Assembly (NCBI GenBank): GCA_000435175.1
Contig: FR880007.1
Location: 1 to 35,787, forward strand
Source: Clostridium sp. CAG:245
GTDB taxonomy: Bacteria > Bacillota > Clostridia > TANB77 > CAG-508
Reading direction: 5' to 3'
DNA: 35,787 nt
Shown here piece after piece: positions 25,870 through 33,149 of the stretch (the stretch's first letter is position 1; each line of letters starts with the position of its first letter). A program made the translations under genes and the position numbers. The notes beneath the pieces were generated by a model. It saw only the letters and a program-made list of their open reading frames with translations, did no database searches and was not told the origin of the DNA.

Positions 25870-25898
25870 TTGCGACTGTCAAATGTTTATAGTAAAAT
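25870..25898 (+). promoter_or_regulatory. Possible promoter of recX
   Basis: TTGCGA (25870-25875), a 17-nt spacer and TAAAAT (25893-25898) lie just after the toxin stop. The -35 is weak. It would let recX be expressed independently of abiE and of recA, with a leader of about 14 nt. Confidence 0.45.
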
Positions 25899-25918
25899 GC
25901 TAATGAAAGAGGAATAAT

Positions 25919-26371
25919 ATGTATACGATTGAAGAATATGATAAAGAAAAATCAAAAGTTTTAAAGTATGTTTTATATAAGAAAAGAAGTAAAAAAGAAG
26001 TACAAAATAAATTTTACAATGCTATTGAAAATGAAATGTTACATGATATAATAGAAGAGCTAGAAGAAAACGGGTATATTGATGATAACAATTACATAGA
26101 AAGAGCTATTAATGAATTTATGGCTCTAAACAATCTTTCTTTAAAAGAAGTGAGATATAAGCTTATGTCAAAAGGAATCCCAAATGATTTGATTGAGGAT
26201 TATATAAATAGTCATGATGAAGAAATGGAAAATTACGAGACAAAATCAGCAAAAACGATAATAATGAAAAAGCAAAATCAAATGGATGAAGAGGCTATTA
26301 TTCAATATTTATTAAAAAAAGGTTATAAGACTAGCAATATTAGACAAGCTATTGAGCTATTAGATGATTAA
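25919..26371 (+). CDS. recX: RecX regulatory protein
   Basis: A 150-residue RecX-family protein built from three-helix repeats: KVLKYVLYKKRSKKEVQNKF, then ELEENGYIDDNNYIERAI, and SLKEVRYKLMSKGIPNDLI with a final ILKK-like repeat YLLKKGYKTSNIRQAIELL. RecX binds RecA filaments and limits their activity. AGAGGAATA precedes the ATG. RecX often follows recA directly; here 1.7 kb with a toxin-antitoxin pair intervenes. Confidence 0.9.
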   Translation: MYTIEEYDKEKSKVLKYVLYKKRSKKEVQNKFYNAIENEMLHDIIEELEENGYIDDNNYIERAINEFMALNNLSLKEVRYKLMSKGIPNDLIEDYINSHDEEMENYETKSAKTIIMKKQNQMDEEAIIQYLLKKGYKTSNIRQAIELLDD

Positions 26372-26379
26372 AGGAAATA

Positions 26380-26503
26380 GTTGAAAAAGAATTACAATTT
26401 TGGCTACGTCAAATTTTGTTTCAAACGCGGTTACATACAACACGTATGCGCCCTTGCCTTTGAACCTTTATTTTCCTTGCCAAAATTGTAATTCTTTTCC
26501 AAC
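26380..26503. repeat. Long inverted-repeat hairpin element between recX and scpA
   Basis: Two 25-nt arms, 26380-26404 (GTTGAAAAAGAATT... ) and 26479-26503 (...CTTTTCCAAC), are complementary except at one position. Inside, TTTCAAA (26420-26426) can pair with TTTGAA (26460-26465), and CATAC (26434-26438) with GTATG (26444-26448) around an AACAC loop, giving one long three-part hairpin. It is more GC-rich in the centre than its surroundings. No T-run follows, so it does not look like a simple terminator. It could be a small non-autonomous element or a structured RNA. Its family is not recognised. Confidence 0.8.
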
Positions 26504-26538
26504 TCGGATTTGCACAATGAGAAAGGATGCAACAGAAA

Positions 26539-27297
26539 ATGCCAAATATATTAACATTAGAAACAAATAAATATGCTATTAAGATAGAAAATTTTGAAGG
26601 ACCACTAGATTTATTGTGCCACTTAATAGATAAGAATAAAATGAATATAAATGATATTAAATTAAGCGAGATTACAGACCAATATATTGAGTACATAAAC
26701 AAAATGGAAGAGATGAATTTGGAAGTAACAAGTGAATTTCTAGTTATGGCTTCGACTCTAATATATTTAAAATCAAAGAGTTTATTACCGAGTGATAATG
26801 AAGAGAGTGAAGAAATTTCGGAAGAGGAATTGTTAAGAAGAATTATTGAGTATAAGAAATATAAAGAAATTACAAAAACTTTGAAGTTTATGTACGAAGA
26901 AAATTCTGTTAGATTTTATAAAACTCCAGACGAAATTAAATTACCTAAACAGAAACTTGAAAGAGATTATGATAAGCAACTGATTATAGATGCGTATTCA
27001 AATGTTGTTCGAGTAAATCAAGAAAAGGTAAATCAAAATGCAAGTAATATTGAAAAGATAGCGATAACAGATAAATATACTGTTGCAAGCAAGGTAAAAG
27101 AAATGCTTAGAGAACTTGTAAATAGACCTAAGTTTGTTTTTAATGCACTCTTCTCTTTAAAAAAATGTGAAAAAGAAGAAGTTGTAACAGCTTTTTCTGG
27201 ATTATTAGAATTATCAAGAAGAAGCAAAGTAATTACAAGCCAAGAAAACCTATTTGGAGATATTTCTGTAGAAAAAAATAAAAATGGACAAGTCTAG
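26539..27297 (+). CDS. scpA: Segregation and condensation protein A
   Basis: A 252-residue kleisin. The N-terminal IENFEGPLDLLCHLIDKNK block, TEFLVMASTLIYLKSKSLLP-like helix (with SEFLVMA) and the C-terminal winged helix (VVTAFSGLLELSRRSKV) are all present. It bridges the Smc heads in chromosome condensation. I choose ATG 26539, since GAAAGGA (26521-26527) abuts the in-frame ATG at 26527 and is well spaced for the later one. ScpB is normally encoded next; here the following 130 nt are non-coding and the next gene is a DUF2953 protein. Confidence 0.92.
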   Translation: MPNILTLETNKYAIKIENFEGPLDLLCHLIDKNKMNINDIKLSEITDQYIEYINKMEEMNLEVTSEFLVMASTLIYLKSKSLLPSDNEESEEISEEELLRRIIEYKKYKEITKTLKFMYEENSVRFYKTPDEIKLPKQKLERDYDKQLIIDAYSNVVRVNQEKVNQNASNIEKIAITDKYTVASKVKEMLRELVNRPKFVFNALFSLKKCEKEEVVTAFSGLLELSRRSKVITSQENLFGDISVEKNKNGQV

Positions 27298-27425
27298 ATG
27301 CGGTTATAGATGAAAAAAATAATAGAAATACTAAGAATGAATTGAATCAAATAATTGTAATGATTAAAATAGTAATAAATGGAAAAACTAATACAAAATA
27401 CTCTAATAGATAGGAGTGGTTTATT

Positions 27426-28139
27426 TTGATATTAGTTTTTTATATTTTATTAGGAACAATTGTATTGATATTGTTATTATTGATAATGATTATAATATCA
27501 AAAATAGAAGTTGAGATACAAAACTTAGACATGAGTAATATAGACAAGAAACAGAATAATAAGAAATTAAAAGTGAGTATTTCTTTAAGAATAGGAAAGC
27601 TACACTGGATAAATGTATGCTTAAATAAAAAGAAGATTTTAAAATTAAATAACAAAATAAAAAGTTATGAACAAAATAATAAAGCAGAAGCGGAAAAGAT
27701 GAAAAAGACTGCAAAAAAAGAAGTGGTAATTATACTAAAAAATACAGAAATACGAAGATTAATAATGAATACAAAAGTCGAATTAAATGAATTTAAGGCA
27801 AACATTTCTATTGGCACAGAAGATTATGTGATTACATCGTATTTGATAGGGATAATATCTGCAATAATTCCCAATATATTAGCGAGAGCAAAGTTTGGCA
27901 AGAAGCAAAAAATATCTAAAACAGTAATATATAGTGTACAACCTATTTATCAACCAAAAAATATTTATTCGGTAAAAATGAATATAAAAGTGGCTACGAA
28001 AATATCTCATCTACTTTATATTGCACTAATGCTGGCAAAAACAACTAAACAATATGAAAGTTTTAATGAAAATAGTAAAGCAAAAAAAGATAAAAATATT
28101 ATGAAAAATATAGAAAAAAGAAATGCACAAGCTGTATAA
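27426..28139 (+). CDS. DUF2953 (YtfI-like) membrane-anchored protein
   Basis: A 237-residue protein with one N-terminal hydrophobic helix (about 1-24), a Lys-rich middle and a C-terminal half with VELNEFKANISIGTEDYVIT and the YSVQPIYQPKNIYSVKMNIKV strand. This arrangement matches the DUF2953 family, whose member YtfI is encoded next to ytfJ/gerW in B. subtilis, as here. Its function is unknown; sporulation is suggested by the partner. It starts with TTG 27426 after AGGAGTGG (27412-27419). Confidence 0.75.
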   Translation: MILVFYILLGTIVLILLLLIMIIISKIEVEIQNLDMSNIDKKQNNKKLKVSISLRIGKLHWINVCLNKKKILKLNNKIKSYEQNNKAEAEKMKKTAKKEVVIILKNTEIRRLIMNTKVELNEFKANISIGTEDYVITSYLIGIISAIIPNILARAKFGKKQKISKTVIYSVQPIYQPKNIYSVKMNIKVATKISHLLYIALMLAKTTKQYESFNENSKAKKDKNIMKNIEKRNAQAV

Positions 28140-28297
28140 AAAAGAAAAAATTGGTACATATTAGTTATATACTAAAAATAAAAAAGTTGAAAGAATAATC
28201 TTAATTTTATGTATTCAGAACTTATGAGTAGTATAGAGATTATGACAATATGTGCTTTTAGTTTTGATGATAAAGTTTGATTTTTCAACATGATTAG

Positions 28298-28329
28298 TGC
28301 CTTACGTAAATAAAGAAATAACTAAGGCA
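28298..28329 (+). other. Short hairpin just upstream of the gerW ribosome binding site
   Basis: TGCCTTA (28298-28304) and TAAGGCA (28323-28329) form a 7-bp stem with an 18-nt loop. GGAAGG (28331-28336) starts 2 nt after it, so the stem could affect ribosome access. The 200-nt gap before gerW holds nothing else that I can assign. Confidence 0.4.
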
Positions 28330-28348
28330 AGGAAGGAATGTGATTAAT

Positions 28349-28990
28349 ATGGGAGAACATCCAATAGAAAACCTTATGAATACGGCTATGAATAGCATTA
28401 AAGACATGATTGATGTAAATACGATAATTGGAGAACCGATACAGGCTTCAAACAACACGGTGATTATACCAATTTCAAAAGTTGGATTTGGCTTTGCTGC
28501 AGGAGGAAGTGAATTTAGAGGAGAAACAATAGACGAATATACAAAGAAGGAGAAAGAAGAACAAGTTCAATATAGATTGCCTTTCGGAGGTGGATCTGGG
28601 GCAGGAGTAAATATAACACCAGTTGCTTTCTTAGTGGTACAACCAAACACTGTGAAACTATTGCCAGTAGACCATAGTTCATGTTTAGATAGATTGTTAG
28701 ATTATGTACCTGATTTAATTGAAAAAGTAAATTCTATGTTAAATAAACAGATGCAGAATAAAAAAGAAGAGAAAGCGCAAGATGATAGAAGGAAAGAAAG
28801 AGAAAGACAAGAAGAAAGAGAAGATAGAAAACAAGAAATGCAAATGAATGAAAATAAAACGATAGAAGCAACAATTCAACCGCAACAAGTAAAACCAAAG
28901 AAAAACATAAAATACCATAAGCCAACTGAAACATACGAATTTGAATATGATGAGACAGAAGAGAATGATGATAATTACTATAATAGATAA
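28349..28990 (+). CDS. gerW: GerW-family sporulation protein (YtfJ)
   Basis: A 213-residue protein starting MGEHPIENLMNTAM, the conserved GerW start, followed by VDVNTIIGEPI-like VNTIIGEPI, VIIPISKVGFGFAAGGSEF and the glycine-rich LPFGGGSGAGVNITPVAFLVV. GerW is needed for proper spore germination in B. subtilis. The last 80 residues form a highly charged Arg/Glu/Lys/Gln tail that is longer than in Bacillus and probably coiled or disordered. ATG 28349 is preferred to the GTG at 28340, since GGAAGG is better spaced and the family begins there. Confidence 0.92.
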   Translation: MGEHPIENLMNTAMNSIKDMIDVNTIIGEPIQASNNTVIIPISKVGFGFAAGGSEFRGETIDEYTKKEKEEQVQYRLPFGGGSGAGVNITPVAFLVVQPNTVKLLPVDHSSCLDRLLDYVPDLIEKVNSMLNKQMQNKKEEKAQDDRRKERERQEEREDRKQEMQMNENKTIEATIQPQQVKPKKNIKYHKPTETYEFEYDETEENDDNYYNR

Positions 28991-29044
28991 AAATAATAGT
29001 TAAATAAAACATTGATAAAATTAATATAATATAAATATTATTAT

Positions 29045-29075
29045 AATAAGCTATGTAATACATAGTTTATTTTTT
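29045..29075 (+). terminator. Rho-independent terminator after gerW
   Basis: AATAAGCTATGT (29045-29056) pairs with ACATAGTTTATT (29060-29071), a 12-bp stem with one G-T wobble and a 3-nt AAT loop, followed by Ts to 29075. Confidence 0.8.
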
Positions 29076-29141
29076 ATGATGTAAAACGTAAAAATAAATA
29101 ACATGAAAAGTAAAGACGCATATAAGGAGGTTTTGGAATTT

Positions 29142-30167
29142 ATGACTAGCAAAATTTATGGAGATAACGATGAAAGCTGTTTAAATAAAATTAGCTTGAA
29201 TGAAAAAAACAATAAAGGAATTGGAAACACACCGATGATAAAGATAAATTATAGGTACAATAACAAAGAAAAATCAGTGTTTGCTAAGCTTGAATATTAC
29301 AATTTAACTGGAAGTATAAAAGATAGAGTTGCATTTTATATTATAAATAATGCAATAGAAAGAGGCAATTTAAAAGATGGTATGCCAATAATTGAGGCGA
29401 CTAGCGGAAATACTGGAATATCACTTTCAGCTTTAGGTGCACGTTATAAACACCCGGTATACATATTTATGCCAGATTGGGCAAGTGCTGAGAGAGTAAA
29501 ATTAATGCAAGGATATGGAGCAAATGTAATATTAATTTCTAAAGAAGAGGGAGGCTTTATACAGTGCGTGAAAGAGGCTAAGAAAATGGCTGATGAAAAA
29601 AACGGATTTTTAGCAAATCAGTTTGAAAACTATGATAATTTTTTAGCTCATTATGAGACGACTGGAAAAGAAATATTAGAACAAAGTAATTGTGAGATAG
29701 GAGGCTTCGTATCTGGTGTTGGAACCGGTGGAACTCTTATGGGAACAGGGAAAAGAATTAAAGAAAAATTTCCGAACATGCAAATTACGGCAATAGAACC
29801 GGAAAAAATGCCACTTCTATCTGGCGAAAAAATACAGGGACAACATAAAATAGAGGGAATTGGAGATGATTTTATTCCGAAGTTAGTTGACTTGAAAAAC
29901 ATAGATGGAATAATAAAAATAAATGATGATGATGCAGTAAATATGTCTCGTAGGCTTGCAAAAGAGTTGGGGATGGGAGTTGGAATATCTTCTGGTGCGA
30001 ATTTTATAGGAAGTGTTCTGCTAGGAGAAGAAACAAAGAATATTGTTGTTACAGTATTCGCAGATGACAATAAAAAATATTTGTCTACAGAATTATTTAA
30101 ACCGATTGATGAAGATAAAGAATTTATATCTAATAAAATAGAGCTAATAAGTTATGAAAATATATAA
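29142..30167 (+). CDS. Cysteine synthase-like PLP enzyme (CysK/CysM family)
   Basis: A fold-type-II PLP enzyme of about 341 residues. The PLP lysine lies in NLTGSIKDR, where most O-acetylserine sulfhydrylases have NP at the first two positions. EATSGNTGIS and SGVGTGGTLMGTG bind substrate and the phosphate. GIGDDFIPKL and GISSGAN follow in the correct order. It probably makes cysteine from O-acetylserine and sulfide, although a related beta-replacement reaction is possible. I choose ATG 29142, preceded by AAGGAGG (29124-29130). An in-frame ATG at 29103 would add 13 residues but has no ribosome binding site. No serine acetyltransferase gene is nearby. Confidence 0.85.
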   Translation: MTSKIYGDNDESCLNKISLNEKNNKGIGNTPMIKINYRYNNKEKSVFAKLEYYNLTGSIKDRVAFYIINNAIERGNLKDGMPIIEATSGNTGISLSALGARYKHPVYIFMPDWASAERVKLMQGYGANVILISKEEGGFIQCVKEAKKMADEKNGFLANQFENYDNFLAHYETTGKEILEQSNCEIGGFVSGVGTGGTLMGTGKRIKEKFPNMQITAIEPEKMPLLSGEKIQGQHKIEGIGDDFIPKLVDLKNIDGIIKINDDDAVNMSRRLAKELGMGVGISSGANFIGSVLLGEETKNIVVTVFADDNKKYLSTELFKPIDEDKEFISNKIELISYENI

Positions 30168-30184
30168 AAATAATGTAAAACTAC

Positions 30185-30213
30185 TTGACAAATTGCTTGA
30201 AATGTTGTAAAGT
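30185..30213 (+). promoter_or_regulatory. Promoter of the ylxM-ffh operon
   Basis: TTGACA (30185-30190), a 17-nt spacer and TAAAGT (30208-30213). The start near 30220 gives a leader of about 54 nt to ATG 30274. Confidence 0.65.
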
Positions 30214-30273
30214 ATATAAGCATTACAAATTAGCAATTATACTAATAAGGTCATGCAAGGAGAAAGTGATAAT

Positions 30274-30624
30274 ATGGAAAAGAAAGTTCAAATTGGAATG
30301 CTATGCGAAATATATGGCAATCTTTTAACAAAAAGACAATTGAATATATTGAACGATTATTGCAATGAGGATCTTTCTTTGACCGAAATTGCTGAAAATA
30401 ACAAGATAACAAGGCAAGCTGTTAACGACATTGTTAAGAAAGGAGAAAGTAAGCTTTTGGAATATGAGCAAAAGCTAGGAATTATGAAAAAAACAATTGA
30501 CCAAGAAAAGCAAATTCAAAACATTCTTTTAGAGCTAAGTAAGATTACAGACAACTCATCAGATAAGAAAGTTGAAAAAATCCTAAACAGCGTAAGAAAA
30601 GAATTAATTAGCTTAAATGCATAA
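30274..30624 (+). CDS. ylxM: YlxM/p13-like helix-turn-helix protein
   Basis: A 116-residue UPF0122 protein with LCEIYGNLLTKRQLNILNDY, then an HTH like that of sigma region 4 (LSLTEIAENNKITRQAVNDI). It is encoded directly before ffh in most Bacillota and is thought to assist the signal recognition particle. ATG 30274 is preferred because AAGGAGA (30257-30263) lies inside the longer reading from 30253. The C-terminal half is a predicted helical extension. Confidence 0.92.
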   Translation: MEKKVQIGMLCEIYGNLLTKRQLNILNDYCNEDLSLTEIAENNKITRQAVNDIVKKGESKLLEYEQKLGIMKKTIDQEKQIQNILLELSKITDNSSDKKVEKILNSVRKELISLNA

Positions 30625-30661
30625 TCAACGATAAAAGACAAAAAAACGGAGGGTTAAAAAT

Positions 30662-31993
30662 ATGGCTTTTGAAGGACTATCTTCTAAATTACAAGAATTT
30701 ACAAAGAAATTAAGAGGAAAAACAAGAATTACTGAATCGGATTTAAAAGAAATGCTAAGAGAGGTAAAACTTGCCCTACTTGATGCTGACGTAAACTACA
30801 AAATTGTTAAAGAATTTACGGCAAGTATCCAAGAAAAAGCCTTAGGCCAAGACGTTTTAAAATCTTTAACTCCAGGACAACAGGTTGTTAAGATTGTAAA
30901 AGATGAATTAGTAGAACTACTTGGAGGAACAGAGGCTAATATAAATTTTAGCTCGAATCCACCAACAATAATAATGTTAGTTGGTCTTCAAGGTTCTGGT
31001 AAAACAACCACAGCTGGTAAGCTTGCAAATTTACTTAGAAAACAAGGCAAGAAACCATTACTAGTTGCGTGTGATGTTTACAGACCAGCTGCAATTAAGC
31101 AGTTACAAGTAGTTGGAGCACAATTAAATATTCCGGTGTTTGCAAATGAAAATTCGAAAGATGTTGTTCATATTGCAAAACAGGCAATGAGTGTTGCATA
31201 TTCAAAATTGAATGATGTTGTAATATTAGATACAGCAGGACGTTTACAGATAGATGAAGAATTGATGAACGAGCTTAAAAATGTAAAGGCAAGTGTTCAT
31301 CCACATGAAATATTACTAGTTGTAGATTCTATGACTGGTCAAGAGGCTGTAAATGTTGCAACAGGATTCAATGATGCTTTAGGAATAGATGGAGTAATAC
31401 TTACAAAATTAGATGGTGATACACGTGGTGGTGCTGCGTTATCAGTAAAAAAGGTAACTGGCAAGCCAATAAAATTTGTGGGTATGGGAGAAAAGCTAAG
31501 TGAGCTAGAGGTATTCCACCCAGACAGAATGGCGTCAAGAATACTTGGAATGGGCGATGTTCTATCAATAATAGAAAAAGCAGAAGAATCATTTGACCAA
31601 GAGGAGGCAGAAAAGCTTACAAAACAATTAGCTAAAAAAGAATTCGATTTGAATGATTATTTACTTCAATTAAGACAAGTAAAGAAAATGGGATCATTCT
31701 CATCAATACTTAAAATGATACCAGGAATGGCAAATATTAAGGATTTAAAAGTAGATGAAAAAGAGTTTACAAGAATAGAAGCAATAATATGCTCTATGAC
31801 CGATAAGGAAAGAAAAAATCCTAAATTATTAAATGGTTCGAGAAGGATTCGTATAGCAAATGGTAGTGGAACAAGCGTGCAGGAAATAAATAAATTTATG
31901 AAATCTTTTGAGATGACACAGAAAATGATGAAACAAATGAAGGATAAGAAATCTTTAAAAAAGATGATGAAGGAAATGAATTTAAACCAATAA
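30662..31993 (+). CDS. ffh: Signal recognition particle protein Ffh
   Basis: A 443-residue SRP54 GTPase. The N domain starts at 1, the G domain has GLQGSGKTTTAGKLA (near 107-121), DTAGRLQID, TKLDGDTRGGAAL and VGMGEKLSELE, and the Met-rich M domain (from about 320) holds the 4.5S RNA-binding RRIRIANGSGTSVQEIN. It targets nascent membrane and secreted proteins to FtsY. ACGGAGG lies before the ATG. No 4.5S RNA gene was seen in the window. Confidence 0.97.
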   Translation: MAFEGLSSKLQEFTKKLRGKTRITESDLKEMLREVKLALLDADVNYKIVKEFTASIQEKALGQDVLKSLTPGQQVVKIVKDELVELLGGTEANINFSSNPPTIIMLVGLQGSGKTTTAGKLANLLRKQGKKPLLVACDVYRPAAIKQLQVVGAQLNIPVFANENSKDVVHIAKQAMSVAYSKLNDVVILDTAGRLQIDEELMNELKNVKASVHPHEILLVVDSMTGQEAVNVATGFNDALGIDGVILTKLDGDTRGGAALSVKKVTGKPIKFVGMGEKLSELEVFHPDRMASRILGMGDVLSIIEKAEESFDQEEAEKLTKQLAKKEFDLNDYLLQLRQVKKMGSFSSILKMIPGMANIKDLKVDEKEFTRIEAIICSMTDKERKNPKLLNGSRRIRIANGSGTSVQEINKFMKSFEMTQKMMKQMKDKKSLKKMMKEMNLNQ

Positions 31994-32032
31994 TATAGAT
32001 ATTAAGTTTTATAAATAAGTTATTAATTTTTA

Positions 32033-32067
32033 TGTACATTATACGAACCCAACAGTTTGTAGGTACA
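32033..32067 (+). ncRNA. Candidate structured leader upstream of rpsP
   Basis: In the 135 nt between ffh and rpsP, TGTAC (32033-32037) pairs with GTACA (32063-32067). Within it, TACGAAC (32042-32048) pairs with GTTTGTA (32055-32061) around a CCAACA loop. A second small stem, TGTTCT/AGAGCA around AAA, follows at 32086-32100. Together they may be an autogenous r-protein leader or a processing site, but I recognise no named family. Confidence 0.4.
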
Positions 32068-32128
32068 GAAATTTATATAAAAAGTTGTTCTAAAAGAGCA
32101 GTTTCTAAAAATGCGGAGGTGAAAATAA

Positions 32129-32362
32129 ATGGTAAAAATCAGATTACAAAGAGCAGGTGCAAAAAAAGCTCCATTCTATCACATCGTTGTTGCAGATTCA
32201 AGATCTCCAAGAGATGGAAGAATAGTAGAAAAAATTGGAACATATGATCCAATGACAAATCCAGCTACAATCAACTTAGACAAAGAGAAGGTTGCAACAT
32301 GGATTAAAAATGGTGCAAAGCCAACAGATACAGTAAAAGCTTTAATAGAGAAAGCACAATAA
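32129..32362 (+). CDS. rpsP: 30S ribosomal protein S16
   Basis: A 77-residue protein beginning VKIRLQRAGAKKAPFYHIVV, with ADSRSPRDGRIVEKIGTYDP, the S16 signature. It belongs to the 30S body. GCGGAGGTGA is the ribosome binding site. An out-of-frame reading at 32032-32247 is a shadow of this gene. Confidence 0.97.
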   Translation: MVKIRLQRAGAKKAPFYHIVVADSRSPRDGRIVEKIGTYDPMTNPATINLDKEKVATWIKNGAKPTDTVKALIEKAQ

Positions 32363-32397
32363 TTTATGTGTGAATGCTTTTAGAAAGGCGAAGTTGT

Positions 32398-32628
32398 ATG
32401 GAAGAAATATTAAAAACAATAATTGAAAGTCTTGTAGATAACAAAGAACAAGTTCAAATTACTAGAACTGACGATGAGAAGGGTGTACTTCTTAAAGTTA
32501 AAGTTGCTGATGAGGACATGGGAAAAGTTATTGGAAAGCAGGGCAAAAATGCAAAAGCAATAAGAACTGTTATGAAAGCTATTACAGCTAAAGAACATAA
32601 AAAAGTTGGAATTATATTTGAGGAATAG
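32398..32628 (+). CDS. khpA: KH-domain RNA-binding protein KhpA
   Basis: A 76-residue single-KH protein with EEILKTIIESLVDNKEQVQI and the GxxG loop VIGKQGKNAKAIRTV. It matches KhpA/YlqC, found between rpsP and rimM throughout Bacillota, which forms an RNA-binding heterodimer with KhpB and affects cell elongation and division. ATG 32398 is chosen from AGAAAGGCGA just upstream; an in-frame ATG at 32374 lacks a site. Confidence 0.94.
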   Translation: MEEILKTIIESLVDNKEQVQITRTDDEKGVLLKVKVADEDMGKVIGKQGKNAKAIRTVMKAITAKEHKKVGIIFEE

Positions 32629-32631
32629 GTA

Positions 32632-33138
32632 ATGGAAAAATATTTAGAACTAGGTCAAATAGTAAACACATTTGGTATAAGAGGTCAAGTAAAAGTAAAG
32701 CCTTTTACAGATGATATAAAAAAATTTGATACTTTTAAAGAAATTTTTGTTGAAAAGAAAAATCAATTACAATTATTCCAAATAGAAAAAGTTAATTACA
32801 GCAAAGGTATGGTAATCCTAAAGCTAAAGGGAATAGAGACTCCAGAACAAGCAGAAACATTGCGTAATTGTTACATAAAAATGGACAGGAAAAATGCAAA
32901 AAAGCTTCCTGAGGGTACTTATTACATAGCAGATTTAATAGGATTAGATGTATATAGTGATGAAGAAGAATTACTTGGAAAAGTAGATTACATATATAAT
33001 ACTGGTAGCAGTGATATATATGTTGTAAAAAATGATGAAGGCAAAGAAATTTTACTGCCAGCAATCAAAGATGTACTAAAACAAGTTGATTTAGAAAATA
33101 AAAAAATAATAGTTCACATTATTGAAGGTTTAATTTAA
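32632..33138 (+). CDS. rimM: Ribosome maturation factor RimM
   Basis: A 168-residue RimM. The N-terminal domain begins LELGQIVNTFGIRGQVKVKPFTD (seen as GQIVNTFGIRGQ) and the C-terminal PRC-barrel has YYIADLIGLDVY and EILLPAIKDVLKQVDLENKK (ILLPAIKDV). It binds S19 and aids 30S assembly. It starts 3 nt after khpA, and GAGGAA overlaps that gene's end. Confidence 0.95.
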   Translation: MEKYLELGQIVNTFGIRGQVKVKPFTDDIKKFDTFKEIFVEKKNQLQLFQIEKVNYSKGMVILKLKGIETPEQAETLRNCYIKMDRKNAKKLPEGTYYIADLIGLDVYSDEEELLGKVDYIYNTGSSDIYVVKNDEGKEILLPAIKDVLKQVDLENKKIIVHIIEGLI

Positions 33139-33149
33139 GAGGAGTAAAT

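Noticed and set aside
26420..26465. CRISPR-like or attachment-site repeat within the hairpin element
   Set aside because: There is only one copy, with no spacers, no cas genes and no integrase nearby.
29012..29041. Promoter-like TTGATA and AT-rich -10 before the cysteine-synthase gene
   Set aside because: Its start would fall within the gerW terminator, and in such AT-rich DNA the -10 is not distinctive.
31836..31856. tRNA T-loop-like GGTTCGAGAAGGATTCG
   Set aside because: It is within ffh coding sequence for the RNA-binding segment and has no cloverleaf around it.
32032..32247. A 71-codon forward frame overlapping rpsP
   Set aside because: It overlaps the S16 gene in another frame, has Arg/Lys/Ser-rich low-quality composition and no ribosome binding site.
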